Program-made: the position numbers and the translations under genes | Assembly: GCA_965215145.1 (NCBI GenBank) | Contig: OZ244038.1 | Coordinates: 1,240,001-1,304,000 of the forward strand | DNA: 64,000 nucleotides | Direction of reading: 5' to 3' | From: G965215145 sp965215145 | Lineage (GTDB): Bacteria > Bacteroidota > Rhodothermia > Rhodothermales > JANQRZ01 | Shown: positions 41,057-49,900 of the stretch, in pieces | Layout of the letters: every line of letters starts with the position of its first letter | How positions within the stretch are numbered: position 1 is the first letter of the stretch | The notes under the pieces: generated by a model | Database searches by the model: none | The model's input: the letters and a program-made list of their open reading frames with translations, nothing else | Told to the model about the DNA's origin: nothing

Positions 41057-44000
41057 CTAGTCCGCCGCGCCGTCACCGTAGGCCGAGGGGGAGCGGCCGA
41101 ACCGGGCCTTGAACGCCTGCGAGAAGTGCGACGCCGAGCGGAACCCGCACCGGTAGCCGACCTCGGCGACGGTCCCGGCGTCGCGCTCCAAGAGCAAGGC
41201 GGCCTGCGTCAGCCGGAGCTCCCGGACGAGCGCGCCCGGCGTCTGCCCGACCGCCTCCTTGAGCCGCCGCGCGAGCTGCCGTGTCGAGAACCCGACTTCG
41301 GCCGCGAGCGCGTCGGCGGTGAAGCCGGGCTCGCCGAGGTGCGCCTCGGCCACGGCTAGCACCTCGCGGACAAACGCCTCCTCGGCGGCCGGGACGGCAA
41401 CCTGAAGCGGGAGGGCGACGCTCACCGCGCCGGCTCCGCTCGCCTCCCCCGAACCCCCGTCGGTGCGTTCTAGCAGGCGGGCGATCCGGGCGCGCAGCTC
41501 CCCGGCGTGGAACGGCTTGGCGACGTAGTCGTCGGCCCCGGCGAGCAGGCCCTCGATGGCGTCCTCGGCCGTGGCGCGCGCCGTGACGAGGACGACGGGC
41601 GTCGCCGCCAGAGCGCCGTCCTCGCGGATGGCCCGGCACAGCCCGAACCCGTCGAGGCGCGGCATCATCACGTCGGCCAGGACGAGAGCGAACGGGTCCT
41701 CGGCGGCGGTGGCCTCGCGCAGCGTGCCGAGGGCGGCCTCGCCGTCGGCGGCCTCGGCCACGCGGTAGGCCGCGCCGAGCGTGCGGCGGAGGAGCGCCCG
41801 CAATTCGGCATTGTCGTCCACGACGAGGACCCGTGGCACGCTCACCGCCGGCGCGACGTCGAGGGCCGGCTTGCTCGCCGCCTCGGGGGCGGCGAGGCCG
41901 TCGCCGTGGACCTCGATGAGCCGGCCGCCCGCCGCGAGGCTATCACCCGTCGCGAGGCCGTCGCCGCTGACCCCCGCGTCGTCCGGCGCGAGCACGCAGG
42001 GGAGGCGGGCCGTGAACGTGCTCCCGGCACCTAGCTCGCTCTCGACCTCCAGCGTACCCCCCATCACGTCCACGAGGTCTTTCGTGAGCGCGAGGCCGAG
42101 GCCCGTCCCCCGCCGTCCGTTCTCGTAGTGGATCTGCTCGAACCGGTCGAACAGGCGGCCGAGCGCGTCGGGCGCGATCCCCGGCCCCGTGTCCGCCACG
42201 GCGACCTCCAGCCAGCGCCGCCCGCCGCGCGCCTCGCTCGCGACCGTCACCACGACGCGCCCACCCCGGCCCGTGAACTTGACCGCGTTCGAGACGAGGT
42301 TCGAGACGACCGTCTCGACGGCGTCGGCGTCGAACAGAACGGCGGGCTCCGGGGCGCCCCGCCGGGTGCAGACCTCAAGGCCGACCCCTTCGCGCTCGGC
42401 CAGGGGGGCGAAGCCACGGGCGACGCGCTCGGCGAAGGCCGTCACCCGCCCCGGCTGGGGGCGAAGCTCGAAGCGGCCCGCGTCGAGCCGGGTGAGGTCG
42501 AGCAGCTTGCCGACGAGACGGAGCAGGCGGCGCGTGGCCCGCAGCACGGTGTGGTCGCGCGCGGCGACGGCCGTGGGGAGCGGGCCGTAGTCGCCCTCCA
42601 GCCCCGCCTCGATGGGCCCGGCGATGAGCGTGAGTGGCGTCCTGAACTCGTGGCTGACGTTCGCGAAGAACCGGTTCTTGGCCTCGTCGAGCGTGGCGAG
42701 GCGGTGGGCCTGTGCCTCCGTCTTCTCCTTCTCGGCGCGGAGGTCAGCCGTGCGCTCGGCGACCGTGGCCTCCAGCCGCCGCTGCCGGTCTCGCAGGGCC
42801 GCCACGCGCCAGCGGTAGGCGGCGGCGAGCAGCCCCCCGAGGGCGGCGAGCACGAGCAGCCGGAACCAGGCCGTCTCGTAGAAGAACGGGGCGACGGCGA
42901 AGGCGTGCGCCGCCGCCGGCCCCGGCGCGGCGTCGCCCACGCGGGCGCGGACCTCGAAACGGTACGCCCCCGGCCCGAGCGCGTCGTAGCGGACGCCGCC
43001 GGCCTCGACGGGCACCCACGGCGCATCCGAGCGCACTCGGGCCTCGAAGCGGACGTGCTCGGGGGCCGCGTACTCCGCCGCGACGAAGCTGAAGCGTGCC
43101 GCGCGCGCCTCCTGCCCCGCCTCCGTGAGGATGGTCGCCGGTGGGTCCGGTGGCGTGAGCACGTTCTCGGCCGGGAGCCGCGTGACCCCGCCGGTGTGCG
43201 TCACCCAGAGGAACCCGTCGTGGAAAGTAGCCCCGGTAGTGTGCGTCGTCAGGAGGCCATCGGCAGCGGTGAGGTGGCGGAGCGTCCGTCCCGTCTCGGG
43301 GTCGAGCACGTAGAGCCCGCTCCGGCTGCTGGCGAGGATGACATCATCGGCGTAGGTAACGTGCCGGTGACCGGGAAGAGGAACGACGAGGCGCTCCCCC
43401 GTCCGTGGGTCTATGCGGACGAGCGAATGCTCCCGAATCGTGGTCCAGATGCGCCCGGCGGTGTCGGGGAAGGAGCACCCGTGGGAGGCGTCTTCCCAGC
43501 CGGGGAGGTCGTGCGCGAGCGTGTCCCAGCGGACGGACCCGTCGGCGGCGAGTGTGCCGTCGAGGAGGACCCCACGGGCGCGGATGAGCAGTCGGTCGTC
43601 CCCGATCCACGGGAAGCCGTAGTAGTGCCGGTCTGCGGAGCGCCAGCCGAGGAGCCGCACCGGGCGGCTGGGGTCGGCGGGGTCGTGACGATAGAGACCC
43701 TGATCGTGCCAGAAGTACCCGTAGCCGTTGCCGGCGAGCGCACCCTGAATGCCTCCCGCGAGTGGCCCGACGAAGCGCCACGAGCCATCGGCCCGCTGCC
43801 GGAACCACCCGCTCTCGGCCTGGACGTCGAGGTGGCCGTCAGCCCCTCGCAGGAGTCGGCCGAAGAGCCGGTCGCTGCGCGGGGTGAGCCACGCGGGGTC
43901 CGGGGAGAGGCGGAAGAGCCCGGTTCGGTAGGACGTTATCCACAAGGCCCCTTCCACGCCAACCAGAGGCTCGGCGGCGTAGAAGAGCTGGGCCCCGTCG

Positions 44001-45004
44001 ATCCGCTCGATGTGGCGGACGTCGGGGTGGGGGAGGTGGAAGAGCCCCCGCTCGGTCGCGAGCCAGAGGGCGCCGCTCCGGGTCCGAAGCCCCGCGCGCA
44101 CGGTGGGGAGGTCGAGTCCGAAGGCCGGCCCCGCCACCACGCGCGGCGCAGCCGCTCCGGCTCGCCAGGACCAGACCTTCCCCTCGTGCCCGATGAACAC
44201 CTCGTCCCCGCTCCTCGTCAGCGTGATGGGAAAGCGGTCCTCCATCACGGTCTCGACCGCCTGCTCGGCGGGTCGGAATCGGAGGATCCGGTCGTGCCGC
44301 ACCACGAGCACCTCGTCGCCGAGCGTGCGGACGCGGTGGTAGTACCTGTACCACGGTGCCTTCGGCATCCCGACGAAGGCCGGCCGCCCGTCTTCGCCGA
44401 ACCGGGCCAGGCCGAACAGCCCGTCGACCACCCACAGCGTCCCGTCCGGGCCGATGTCGGCGTCGGTAATGCCGGACCCCGCGTCGGGACGATTCAGGTG
44501 CTCCCCCGGCTCCACTACAGGGAAGCGGTAGGGGGTCTCGGTGAGGGTGCCGTCCGGCGCGAGCGCCAGCACACCCCAGGAGGCCACAAAGAGGACGGTG
44601 CCGTCGGGGTGACGAAAGGCGCGCCTGATCTTCTCGCGGCGGAGGGCCTCGGGGGCCTCCACCCGGCCGTCCGGCCACACCCGGGCGGCCCCCCCGCTCG
44701 TGACCGCCCAGACGGACCCATCGGGGAGGGGGAGGAGGTCTCCCACCGCCGCCGTCCCCTCCGGGAGCGAAACGGGCCGGCAGCTCGCGCCGTCGAGGAA
44801 GCAGACCCCGAGGGCCGTCCCGACCCAGACGAGCCCGTTGGTCCCCTCGGCGAGCACGATGGCGTTCTCGAACGGGAGGTCGGCTCGCGGGCCAAGCCCG
44901 CGGAGGTGCTCGGCTCGAATCGCGTACCCGCCCTCCGTCGGCTGGGCCTGGACGGTGGCTGCGGCGAGCAGGAGGGCGAAGAGGAGGAGCGCGGGCGGGC
45001 GCAT
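41057..45004 (-). CDS. Hybrid two-component system regulator (propeller sensor, kinase, receiver, AraC HTH)
   Basis: This 1315-residue one-protein signalling system has a signal peptide (MRPPALLLFALLLAAATVQAQ), a periplasmic two-component-regulator propeller (about 25-620) and a Y_Y_Y domain. A membrane helix lies near 710-735. The H-box is NVSHEFRTPLTLIAGPIE (phospho-His near 784), followed by the N-box NLVSNAVKFTG and ADTGPGIAPDALGRLFDRFEQ. The receiver has VLVVDDNAELR and LADVMMPRLDG (phospho-Asp near 1108). The protein ends in an AraC-type HTH (ADALAAEVGFSTRQLARRLKE…YRCGFRSASHFSQAFKARFG). Members usually sense glycans. It is divergent from pdhA across 235 bp, so it may influence that operon. 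Confidence 0.92.
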   Translation of the reverse strand: MRPPALLLFALLLAAATVQAQPTEGGYAIRAEHLRGLGPRADLPFENAIVLAEGTNGLVWVGTALGVCFLDGASCRPVSLPEGTAAVGDLLPLPDGSVWAVTSGGAARVWPDGRVEAPEALRREKIRRAFRHPDGTVLFVASWGVLALAPDGTLTETPYRFPVVEPGEHLNRPDAGSGITDADIGPDGTLWVVDGLFGLARFGEDGRPAFVGMPKAPWYRYYHRVRTLGDEVLVVRHDRILRFRPAEQAVETVMEDRFPITLTRSGDEVFIGHEGKVWSWRAGAAAPRVVAGPAFGLDLPTVRAGLRTRSGALWLATERGLFHLPHPDVRHIERIDGAQLFYAAEPLVGVEGALWITSYRTGLFRLSPDPAWLTPRSDRLFGRLLRGADGHLDVQAESGWFRQRADGSWRFVGPLAGGIQGALAGNGYGYFWHDQGLYRHDPADPSRPVRLLGWRSADRHYYGFPWIGDDRLLIRARGVLLDGTLAADGSVRWDTLAHDLPGWEDASHGCSFPDTAGRIWTTIREHSLVRIDPRTGERLVVPLPGHRHVTYADDVILASSRSGLYVLDPETGRTLRHLTAADGLLTTHTTGATFHDGFLWVTHTGGVTRLPAENVLTPPDPPATILTEAGQEARAARFSFVAAEYAAPEHVRFEARVRSDAPWVPVEAGGVRYDALGPGAYRFEVRARVGDAAPGPAAAHAFAVAPFFYETAWFRLLVLAALGGLLAAAYRWRVAALRDRQRRLEATVAERTADLRAEKEKTEAQAHRLATLDEAKNRFFANVSHEFRTPLTLIAGPIEAGLEGDYGPLPTAVAARDHTVLRATRRLLRLVGKLLDLTRLDAGRFELRPQPGRVTAFAERVARGFAPLAEREGVGLEVCTRRGAPEPAVLFDADAVETVVSNLVSNAVKFTGRGGRVVVTVASEARGGRRWLEVAVADTGPGIAPDALGRLFDRFEQIHYENGRRGTGLGLALTKDLVDVMGGTLEVESELGAGSTFTARLPCVLAPDDAGVSGDGLATGDSLAAGGRLIEVHGDGLAAPEAASKPALDVAPAVSVPRVLVVDDNAELRALLRRTLGAAYRVAEAADGEAALGTLREATAAEDPFALVLADVMMPRLDGFGLCRAIREDGALAATPVVLVTARATAEDAIEGLLAGADDYVAKPFHAGELRARIARLLERTDGGSGEASGAGAVSVALPLQVAVPAAEEAFVREVLAVAEAHLGEPGFTADALAAEVGFSTRQLARRLKEAVGQTPGALVRELRLTQAALLLERDAGTVAEVGYRCGFRSASHFSQAFKARFGRSPSAYGDGAAD

Positions 45005-45180
45005 CGTGGGGGAGGTGAGCGGTGGCAGCACGCGCCGGTGGAGCCCGTCGCGCCTGCACAGGGGGTACGCTAGGGTAGACGCCGCAGAGGGACGTGCGCA
45101 ACCCCCCCCCGTCCTAAGACAGCGCGGGAAGGAACGCTCGGACGGCTCCCGTCTTTCAGGGGCTGCACCCGCCGCTCCCG

Positions 45181-45188
45181 TATCTTCA
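45181..45188 (+). promoter_or_regulatory. Candidate -7 element TATCTTCA before pdhA
   Basis: TATCTTCA lies 51 bp upstream of the pdhA ATG, at the edge of the 235-bp divergent spacer. It is a weak version of TAnnTTnG. The spacer also holds a C9 run near 45103 and no gene. Confidence 0.28.
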
Positions 45189-45239
45189 CCGGCCCGGACG
45201 GAGCCGTCGGCCCGGCCGCCCCACCCGCCCCTCCCCCCG

Positions 45240-46394
45240 ATGGCGAACGAGACGAAGAAGGCCCCCCGCAAGCGCGCCGCCAAGAGCACGGCCAAGAAGA
45301 AGCCCGCCTCGAAGGGGGGCACCAACGGCGCGGCCAGCGGTGCCACCGAGTCGGCCCCCGAGGGTGCCGACTTCCGCATGTTCACCGAGGGCGGACACAC
45401 GCACGAGGACCTCGGCCTGGAGCCGGATACGCTCCTCGCCATGTACCGGAACATGCTGCTCCAGCGCCGCTTCGAGGAGCGCGCCGCGCAGATGTACGGC
45501 CGCCAGAAGATCGCCGGGTTCCTCCACCTCTACATCGGCCAGGAGGCCGTCTCCGCGGGGACCGTCTGGGCGCTCAAGCCCGAGGACCCCATCATCACCG
45601 CCTACCGCGACCACGGCCTCGGGCTCGCGCGCGGGATGAGCCCCGGCGCCTGCATGGCCGAGCTCTACGGCAAGCTCGACGGCTCCAGCCGCGGCAAGGG
45701 CGGCTCGATGCACTTCTTCGACGTCGAGAGGCACTTCTACGGCGGCCACGGCATCGTCGGCGGGCAGATCCCGCTCGCCGTCGGGCTCGCCTTCGCCGAG
45801 AAGTACCGCGGCACCGACCACGTCGCCGTCGGGTTCTTCGGCGACGGCGCCATCAACCAGGGCGCCTTCCACGAGGCCATGAACCTCGCCTCGCTCTACG
45901 ACGTCCCCGTGCTCCTCTGCTGCGAGAACAACCAGTACGGGATGGGCACCAGCGTCGAGCGCTCCACCGCCGAGACCGACCTCTACAAGCAGGCCTACGG
46001 CTACGGCATGACCGGCGCCCTCGTGGACGGGATGGACGTCCTGACCGTCTACCACGCGATGAAGACGCTCGCCGACGAGGCCCGCGAGAAGAGCCGCCCC
46101 GCCCTCGTCGAGATCCGCACGTACCGCTACCGCGGGCACTCGATGAGCGACCCGCAGAAGTACCGGACGAAGGAGGAGATGGAGCAGAAGAAGAACGAGG
46201 ACCCCATCATCACCCTCAAGGCGTACCTCCTCGAACACGACCTCTCGACCAACGAGGCCCTCGACGCCGTGGACGAGGAGGCGAAGGCCGAGGTGATGGA
46301 GGCCGTCGAGTTCGCGGAGAACAGCCCGCTCCCGCCCGTCGAGACGATGTACGAGGACGTGTACGTGCAGGAGGACTACCCGTTTATCGCCTGA
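45240..46394 (+). CDS. pdhA: Pyruvate dehydrogenase E1 component, alpha subunit
   Basis: This 384-residue thiamine-diphosphate E1 alpha subunit makes acetyl-CoA with E1beta and E2. YRNMLLQRRFEERAAQMYGRQKIAGFLHLYIGQEAV, RDHGLGLARG, GKGGSMHFF and the ThDP motif GDGAINQGAFHEAMNLASLYDVPVL…NNQYGMGTS are complete. The regulatory-loop-like YRYRGHSMSDPQKYR is present. The first about 38 residues are an extra Lys/Ala/Ser-rich tail (KKAPRKRAAKSTAKKKPASK) resembling histone H1 C-terminal repeats, absent from ordinary PdhA. The ATG at 45240 starts this tail. First gene of pdhABC. Confidence 0.94.
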   Translation: MANETKKAPRKRAAKSTAKKKPASKGGTNGAASGATESAPEGADFRMFTEGGHTHEDLGLEPDTLLAMYRNMLLQRRFEERAAQMYGRQKIAGFLHLYIGQEAVSAGTVWALKPEDPIITAYRDHGLGLARGMSPGACMAELYGKLDGSSRGKGGSMHFFDVERHFYGGHGIVGGQIPLAVGLAFAEKYRGTDHVAVGFFGDGAINQGAFHEAMNLASLYDVPVLLCCENNQYGMGTSVERSTAETDLYKQAYGYGMTGALVDGMDVLTVYHAMKTLADEAREKSRPALVEIRTYRYRGHSMSDPQKYRTKEEMEQKKNEDPIITLKAYLLEHDLSTNEALDAVDEEAKAEVMEAVEFAENSPLPPVETMYEDVYVQEDYPFIA

Positions 46395-46402
46395 CGGCGA
46401 TG

Positions 46403-46472
46403 TCTTGAGTCGTGGGTTCTGAGTTTTGAGTCCCTCACTCACGACCCACAACTCGCAACTCAGAACTCCCAA
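46403..46472. repeat. Inverted heptad array between pdhA and pdhB
   Basis: There are exactly ten consecutive 7-nt units. TCTTGAG, TCGTGGG, TTCTGAG, TTTTGAG, then TCCCTCA in the centre, then CTCACGA, CCCACAA, CTCGCAA, CTCAGAA, CTCCCAA. The left and right halves are imperfect reverse complements, so the mRNA folds into a long hairpin that ends one base before the pdhB ATG. It fills the whole intergenic space and leaves no Shine-Dalgarno sequence. Confidence 0.85.
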
Positions 46473-46473
46473 C

Positions 46474-47457
46474 ATGGCAGAGCTGCAATTCCGGGAAGCC
46501 CTCCGCGCCGCGATGACCGAGGAGATGGAGCGCGACGACCGCGTGTTCCTCCTCGGCGAGGAGGTCGCCGAGTACGACGGGGCCTACAAGGTCAGCCAGG
46601 GGATGCTCGACCAGTTCGGGCCGCGGCGCGTGATCGACACGCCGATCTCGGAGAACGGCTTCGCTGGGATGGCGATCGGGGCGGCGTTGAACGGGCTCCG
46701 GCCCATCGTCGAGTTCATGACGTGGAACTTCTCGTTCGTCGCCTTCGACCAGCTCATCTCGAACGCGGCCAAGATCCGGTACATGTCCGGCGGGCAGCTC
46801 TCGGTGCCCGTGGTCTTCCGCGGCGGCAACGGCGGCGCCGGCCAGCTCGGCGCGACGCACTCGAACTCCGTCGAGCCGCTCTACGCCAACGTCCCCGGCC
46901 TCAAGGTCGTCGCCCCCAGCAACCCCGACGACGCGAAGGGCCTGCTCAAGACGGCCATCCGCGACGACGACCCCGTGATCTTCCTGGAGTCCGAGCTCAT
47001 GTTCGGCCTCAAGGGGGAGGTCTCCGAGGCCGACGACTACACGATCCCCATCGGCGAGGCGCGCACGGCGCGCGAGGGCGACGACCTCACCATCGTGGCC
47101 CACTCGAAGAGCTACTGGCTCGCGATGGAGGCCGCCGAGGAGCTCGCGAAGCAGGGCTACGAGGCCACTGTGATCGACCCGCGCACGATCCGCCCGTTCC
47201 CGACCGACGCCGTGGCTGAATCCGTGAAGCGGACGAACCGGCTGGTGATCGTGGACGAGTCGAGCCCCTTCGGCGGCGTCGCCTCGGAGGTCGCCTTCCG
47301 CATCCAACAGCAGTGCTTCGACCACCTCGACGCGCCCGTCGAGCGGGTCACCGCGAAGGACACCCCGGCCCCCTACGCCAAGAACCTCATCGAGGCGTGG
47401 ATGCCGACGGTGGACGGGGTGATCGAGGCGTCGAAGCGGGCGCTGTACGTCGACTAG
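46474..47457 (+). CDS. pdhB: Pyruvate dehydrogenase E1 component, beta subunit
   Basis: This 327-residue protein begins MAELQFREALRAAMTEEMERDDRVFLLGEEVAEYDGAYKVSQGML. Family motifs include DTPISENGFAGMAIGAALNGLRPIVEFMTWNF, GGNGGAGQLGATHSNS, and DPRTIRPFPTDAVAESVKRTNRLVIVDE. It forms the alpha2beta2 E1 with PdhA. The ATG at 46474 directly follows the inverted heptad array. The upstream in-frame extension consists of that repeat and is not protein. Confidence 0.95.
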   Translation: MAELQFREALRAAMTEEMERDDRVFLLGEEVAEYDGAYKVSQGMLDQFGPRRVIDTPISENGFAGMAIGAALNGLRPIVEFMTWNFSFVAFDQLISNAAKIRYMSGGQLSVPVVFRGGNGGAGQLGATHSNSVEPLYANVPGLKVVAPSNPDDAKGLLKTAIRDDDPVIFLESELMFGLKGEVSEADDYTIPIGEARTAREGDDLTIVAHSKSYWLAMEAAEELAKQGYEATVIDPRTIRPFPTDAVAESVKRTNRLVIVDESSPFGGVASEVAFRIQQQCFDHLDAPVERVTAKDTPAPYAKNLIEAWMPTVDGVIEASKRALYVD

Positions 47458-47525
47458 TTGTGCGTTATGAGTTGTGAGCCCTGAGTGCTCCAACTCAAAA
47501 CCCATCACTCAAAACCCACAACTCA
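47458..47525. repeat. Inverted heptad array between pdhB and pdhC
   Basis: Ten 7-nt steps start on the base after the pdhB stop and end at the pdhC ATG: TTGTGCG, TTATGAG, TTGTGAG, CCCTGAG, TGCTCCA, ACTCAAA, ACCCATC, ACTCAAA, ACCCACA, ACTCA. It shares the TGAG/CTCA heptad grammar and inverted layout of the pdhA-pdhB array, but the units differ in sequence, so the two arrays are related rather than copied. Confidence 0.85.
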
Positions 47526-48929
47526 ATGCCGATTGCCGTCGAAATGCCCAAGATGAGCGACACGATGGAGGAGGGGGTCCTCGTCGCGTGGCTCGCCGAG
47601 GAGGGGGACGCCGTCGCGGCCGGCGACGTGATCGCGCAGGTCGAGACCGACAAGGCCACGATGGACCTCGAGGTCTACGACGACGGCGTGCTCCTGAAGC
47701 GCGTCGTGGCGGAGGGCGCGGGCGTCCCCATCGGCGGGCTGATCGCGGTGCTGGGGAAGGAGGGCGAGGACGTCTCGGGCCTGATGGCGGAGTACGGGGG
47801 CGGGGTCAGCGAGCAACAGGCAGCGAGCAGTGAGCAGAGTGCGGACGAGCCTTCGGAGGCGGCGCCGGCGCCGAGTGGCGATGGGGCGGCCACCGAGCAG
47901 CCGGCCGCCGTGCCGGAGGGCTACGGCCACGAGGGCCAGCGGCCCGAGCCGATGCCGACGCCTGCCACCTCGGGAGACGGGGGCGCCCGCGTCAAGGCCA
48001 GCCCGCTCGCCCGGCGGATGGCGCTGGAGGGCGGGCTCGACATCGCCGCGCTGCGCGGCTCCGGCCCCGACGGCCGCGTTGTCAAGCGCGACGTGGAGGC
48101 GGCGCTGAGCGGGGGTGCCGCGCCGGCCCCCTCGCGCCCGGCCTCTGCACCGGCCGCCCCCGAGCGTGCGCCCGACCGCGCCCCGTCGCGCCCGGTCCAG
48201 CCGCAGCCCGCCGCGCCGGCGACGCCCGGCGATGGGTACGAGAGCGCGCCGATCACGCAGATGCGGAAGACCATCGCGCGGCGGCTCTCCGAGAGCAAGT
48301 TCACCGCGCCGCACTTCTACCTCACCATCGAGGTGGACATGGGGCGGGCCGCCGAGGTGCGACGGCAGCTCAACGAGTTGGCCGAGGCGCAGGGCCGCGC
48401 GAAGGTCTCCTACAACGACCTCGTCACGAAGGCCTGCGCGGTCGCGCTCCGGCTCCACCCCGCCGTCAACAGCTCGTACCTCGAGAAGGAGGGCGAGATC
48501 CGGCGGCACCGCGTCGTCAACGTCGCCGTGGCGGTGGCCGTCGAGGAGGGGCTGCTCACGCCGGTCGTCCGCGACGCCGACCGGAAGGGGCTCGCGCAGA
48601 TCGCCGCGGAGACCCGCGACCTCGCCGGGCGGGCGCGCGACCGCCAGCTCCAGCCGCAGGACTGGGAGGGCTCGACGTTCACGACGAGCAACCTCGGCAT
48701 GTTCGGGATCGAGGAGTTCACGGCCATCATCAACCCGCCCAACGCCTGCATCCTCGCCATCGGCGCCATCCGCGAGGTGCCGGTCGTTGAGGACGGAGGG
48801 GTGGTCGTCGGGAAGCGGATGAAGGTGACGCTCTCGTGCGACCACCGCGTGGTGGACGGGGCCACCGGCGCCCGCTTCCTCGGGGACGTGAAGGCCCTCC
48901 TGGAAGAGCCGATGCGGATGCTGCTCTGA
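47526..48929 (+). CDS. pdhC: Pyruvate dehydrogenase E2 (dihydrolipoamide acetyltransferase)
   Basis: This 467-residue protein has one lipoyl domain (1-80; VETDKATMDLEV with the lipoyl Lys), a linker, an E3/E1-binding domain (KASPLARRMALEGGLDIAALRGSGPDGRVVKRDVEAAL, about 158-198), a Pro/Ala linker, and the catalytic core (about 240-467) ending TLSCDHRVVDGATGARFL with the HRVVDG active-site His. The first linker contains 35 bp of degenerate heptad repeat (SEQQAASSEQSADE). No E3 (lpd) gene is in the window. Confidence 0.95.
   Translation: MPIAVEMPKMSDTMEEGVLVAWLAEEGDAVAAGDVIAQVETDKATMDLEVYDDGVLLKRVVAEGAGVPIGGLIAVLGKEGEDVSGLMAEYGGGVSEQQAASSEQSADEPSEAAPAPSGDGAATEQPAAVPEGYGHEGQRPEPMPTPATSGDGGARVKASPLARRMALEGGLDIAALRGSGPDGRVVKRDVEAALSGGAAPAPSRPASAPAAPERAPDRAPSRPVQPQPAAPATPGDGYESAPITQMRKTIARRLSESKFTAPHFYLTIEVDMGRAAEVRRQLNELAEAQGRAKVSYNDLVTKACAVALRLHPAVNSSYLEKEGEIRRHRVVNVAVAVAVEEGLLTPVVRDADRKGLAQIAAETRDLAGRARDRQLQPQDWEGSTFTTSNLGMFGIEEFTAIINPPNACILAIGAIREVPVVEDGGVVVGKRMKVTLSCDHRVVDGATGARFLGDVKALLEEPMRMLL
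47807..47841 (+). repeat. Heptad repeat inside pdhC linker coding sequence
   Basis: CAGCGAG, CAACAGG, CAGCGAG, CAGTGAG, CAGAGTG are five 7-nt units in phase within the E2 interdomain linker. Because 35 nt is not a multiple of three, the surrounding sequence must have adjusted the frame. It is the only clear heptad array of the window inside a gene. Confidence 0.6.
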
Positions 48930-49017
48930 CGGACTCCGCCGGCGTCGCCCGGCCCGAGGCGGCGAACGGATCGGCGCGGACGGCGTATCCCCCCTGCCCC
49001 CCTCCAACCGCCCACCC

Positions 49018-49863
49018 GTGCCCGAGCCCGCCTTCCGCATCGCCCACCTCTCCGACGTCCACTTCGGCAAGATCAGCAACCCGGGCGTGGTGACGGCCCT
49101 CGTGGACGAGGTCAACGCCGGCGGCTTCGACGTCGTCGTCGTCTCGGGGGACCTCACGCAGCGGGCGCGCGAGCGCGAGTACCGCCCGGCCCGCGAGATG
49201 CTCGACAGCTTCCGGGCCCCCGTCGTCGTGATCCCCGGCAACCACGACGTGCCGCCGTGGTGGCGCCCCGTGGACCGGCTCCGCAACTCCGCCGGCCCCT
49301 TCCGCGAGTACATCAGCGAGGAGCGCACGCCGACGTTCGAGAAGGACGCCGAGGCCGGCCGGCTCGCCGTCTTCGGGCTCGACTCCTCGCACGGGATGAC
49401 CATCGCCGGGGGGAAGATCCGCAGCCGCCACATCGAGGCGATGGCGGACTTCTTCGCCGAGCAGCCGGCCGCGACGTTCCGCGTGCTCACCGTCCACCAC
49501 CACCTCACGCAGCTCCGCGAGCTCGGCCCGCACGACACGGCGCGCGGGGCGCGGAAGGCGCTCAGGGCCGCGGCGGGCTCCGGCGTCGAACTCATCCTCT
49601 GCGGCCACCTCCACCGCAGCCACGTCGCCCACCTCGAGACCGACACCGAGGACGGCCGCCGGATCGTGATCGCCAGCGCCGGCACGGCGACGAGCAAGCG
49701 CGGGCGCGGCACGAACCGGAACGTCAACTTCTACAACAACGTCTGCGTCTGGCCCGACCGGTTCGAGGTCGAGGAGCGGCGGTTCGAGCCGGATGGCGGC
49801 GGCTTCGTCTCCGAGCGGCAGCACGCCTTCGAGCGCGTCGCCGCGGCGGGCGCCCGCGCGTAA
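49018..49863 (+). CDS. Calcineurin-like metallophosphoesterase
   Basis: This 281-residue protein has all the block motifs of class III phosphoesterases: IAHLSDVHFG, VVSGDLTQRA, VVIPGNHDVPPWWRP, VLTVHHHLTQ and LILCGHLHRSHV. The GTG at 49018 gives a compact start. Its sequence type resembles cyclic-nucleotide phosphodiesterases such as CpdA, but the substrate cannot be read from the sequence. It is transcribed in the same direction as pdhC, 88 bp downstream. Confidence 0.88.
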   Translation: MPEPAFRIAHLSDVHFGKISNPGVVTALVDEVNAGGFDVVVVSGDLTQRAREREYRPAREMLDSFRAPVVVIPGNHDVPPWWRPVDRLRNSAGPFREYISEERTPTFEKDAEAGRLAVFGLDSSHGMTIAGGKIRSRHIEAMADFFAEQPAATFRVLTVHHHLTQLRELGPHDTARGARKALRAAAGSGVELILCGHLHRSHVAHLETDTEDGRRIVIASAGTATSKRGRGTNRNVNFYNNVCVWPDRFEVEERRFEPDGGGFVSERQHAFERVAAAGARA

Positions 49864-49900
49864 CCCCAATCGGCGGGTGTAGGCCCGGCCGTCAGGCAGC

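Noticed and set aside
42128..45073. 981-residue plus-strand open frame
   Set aside because: Antisense shadow of the hybrid regulator, whose domains are unmistakable.
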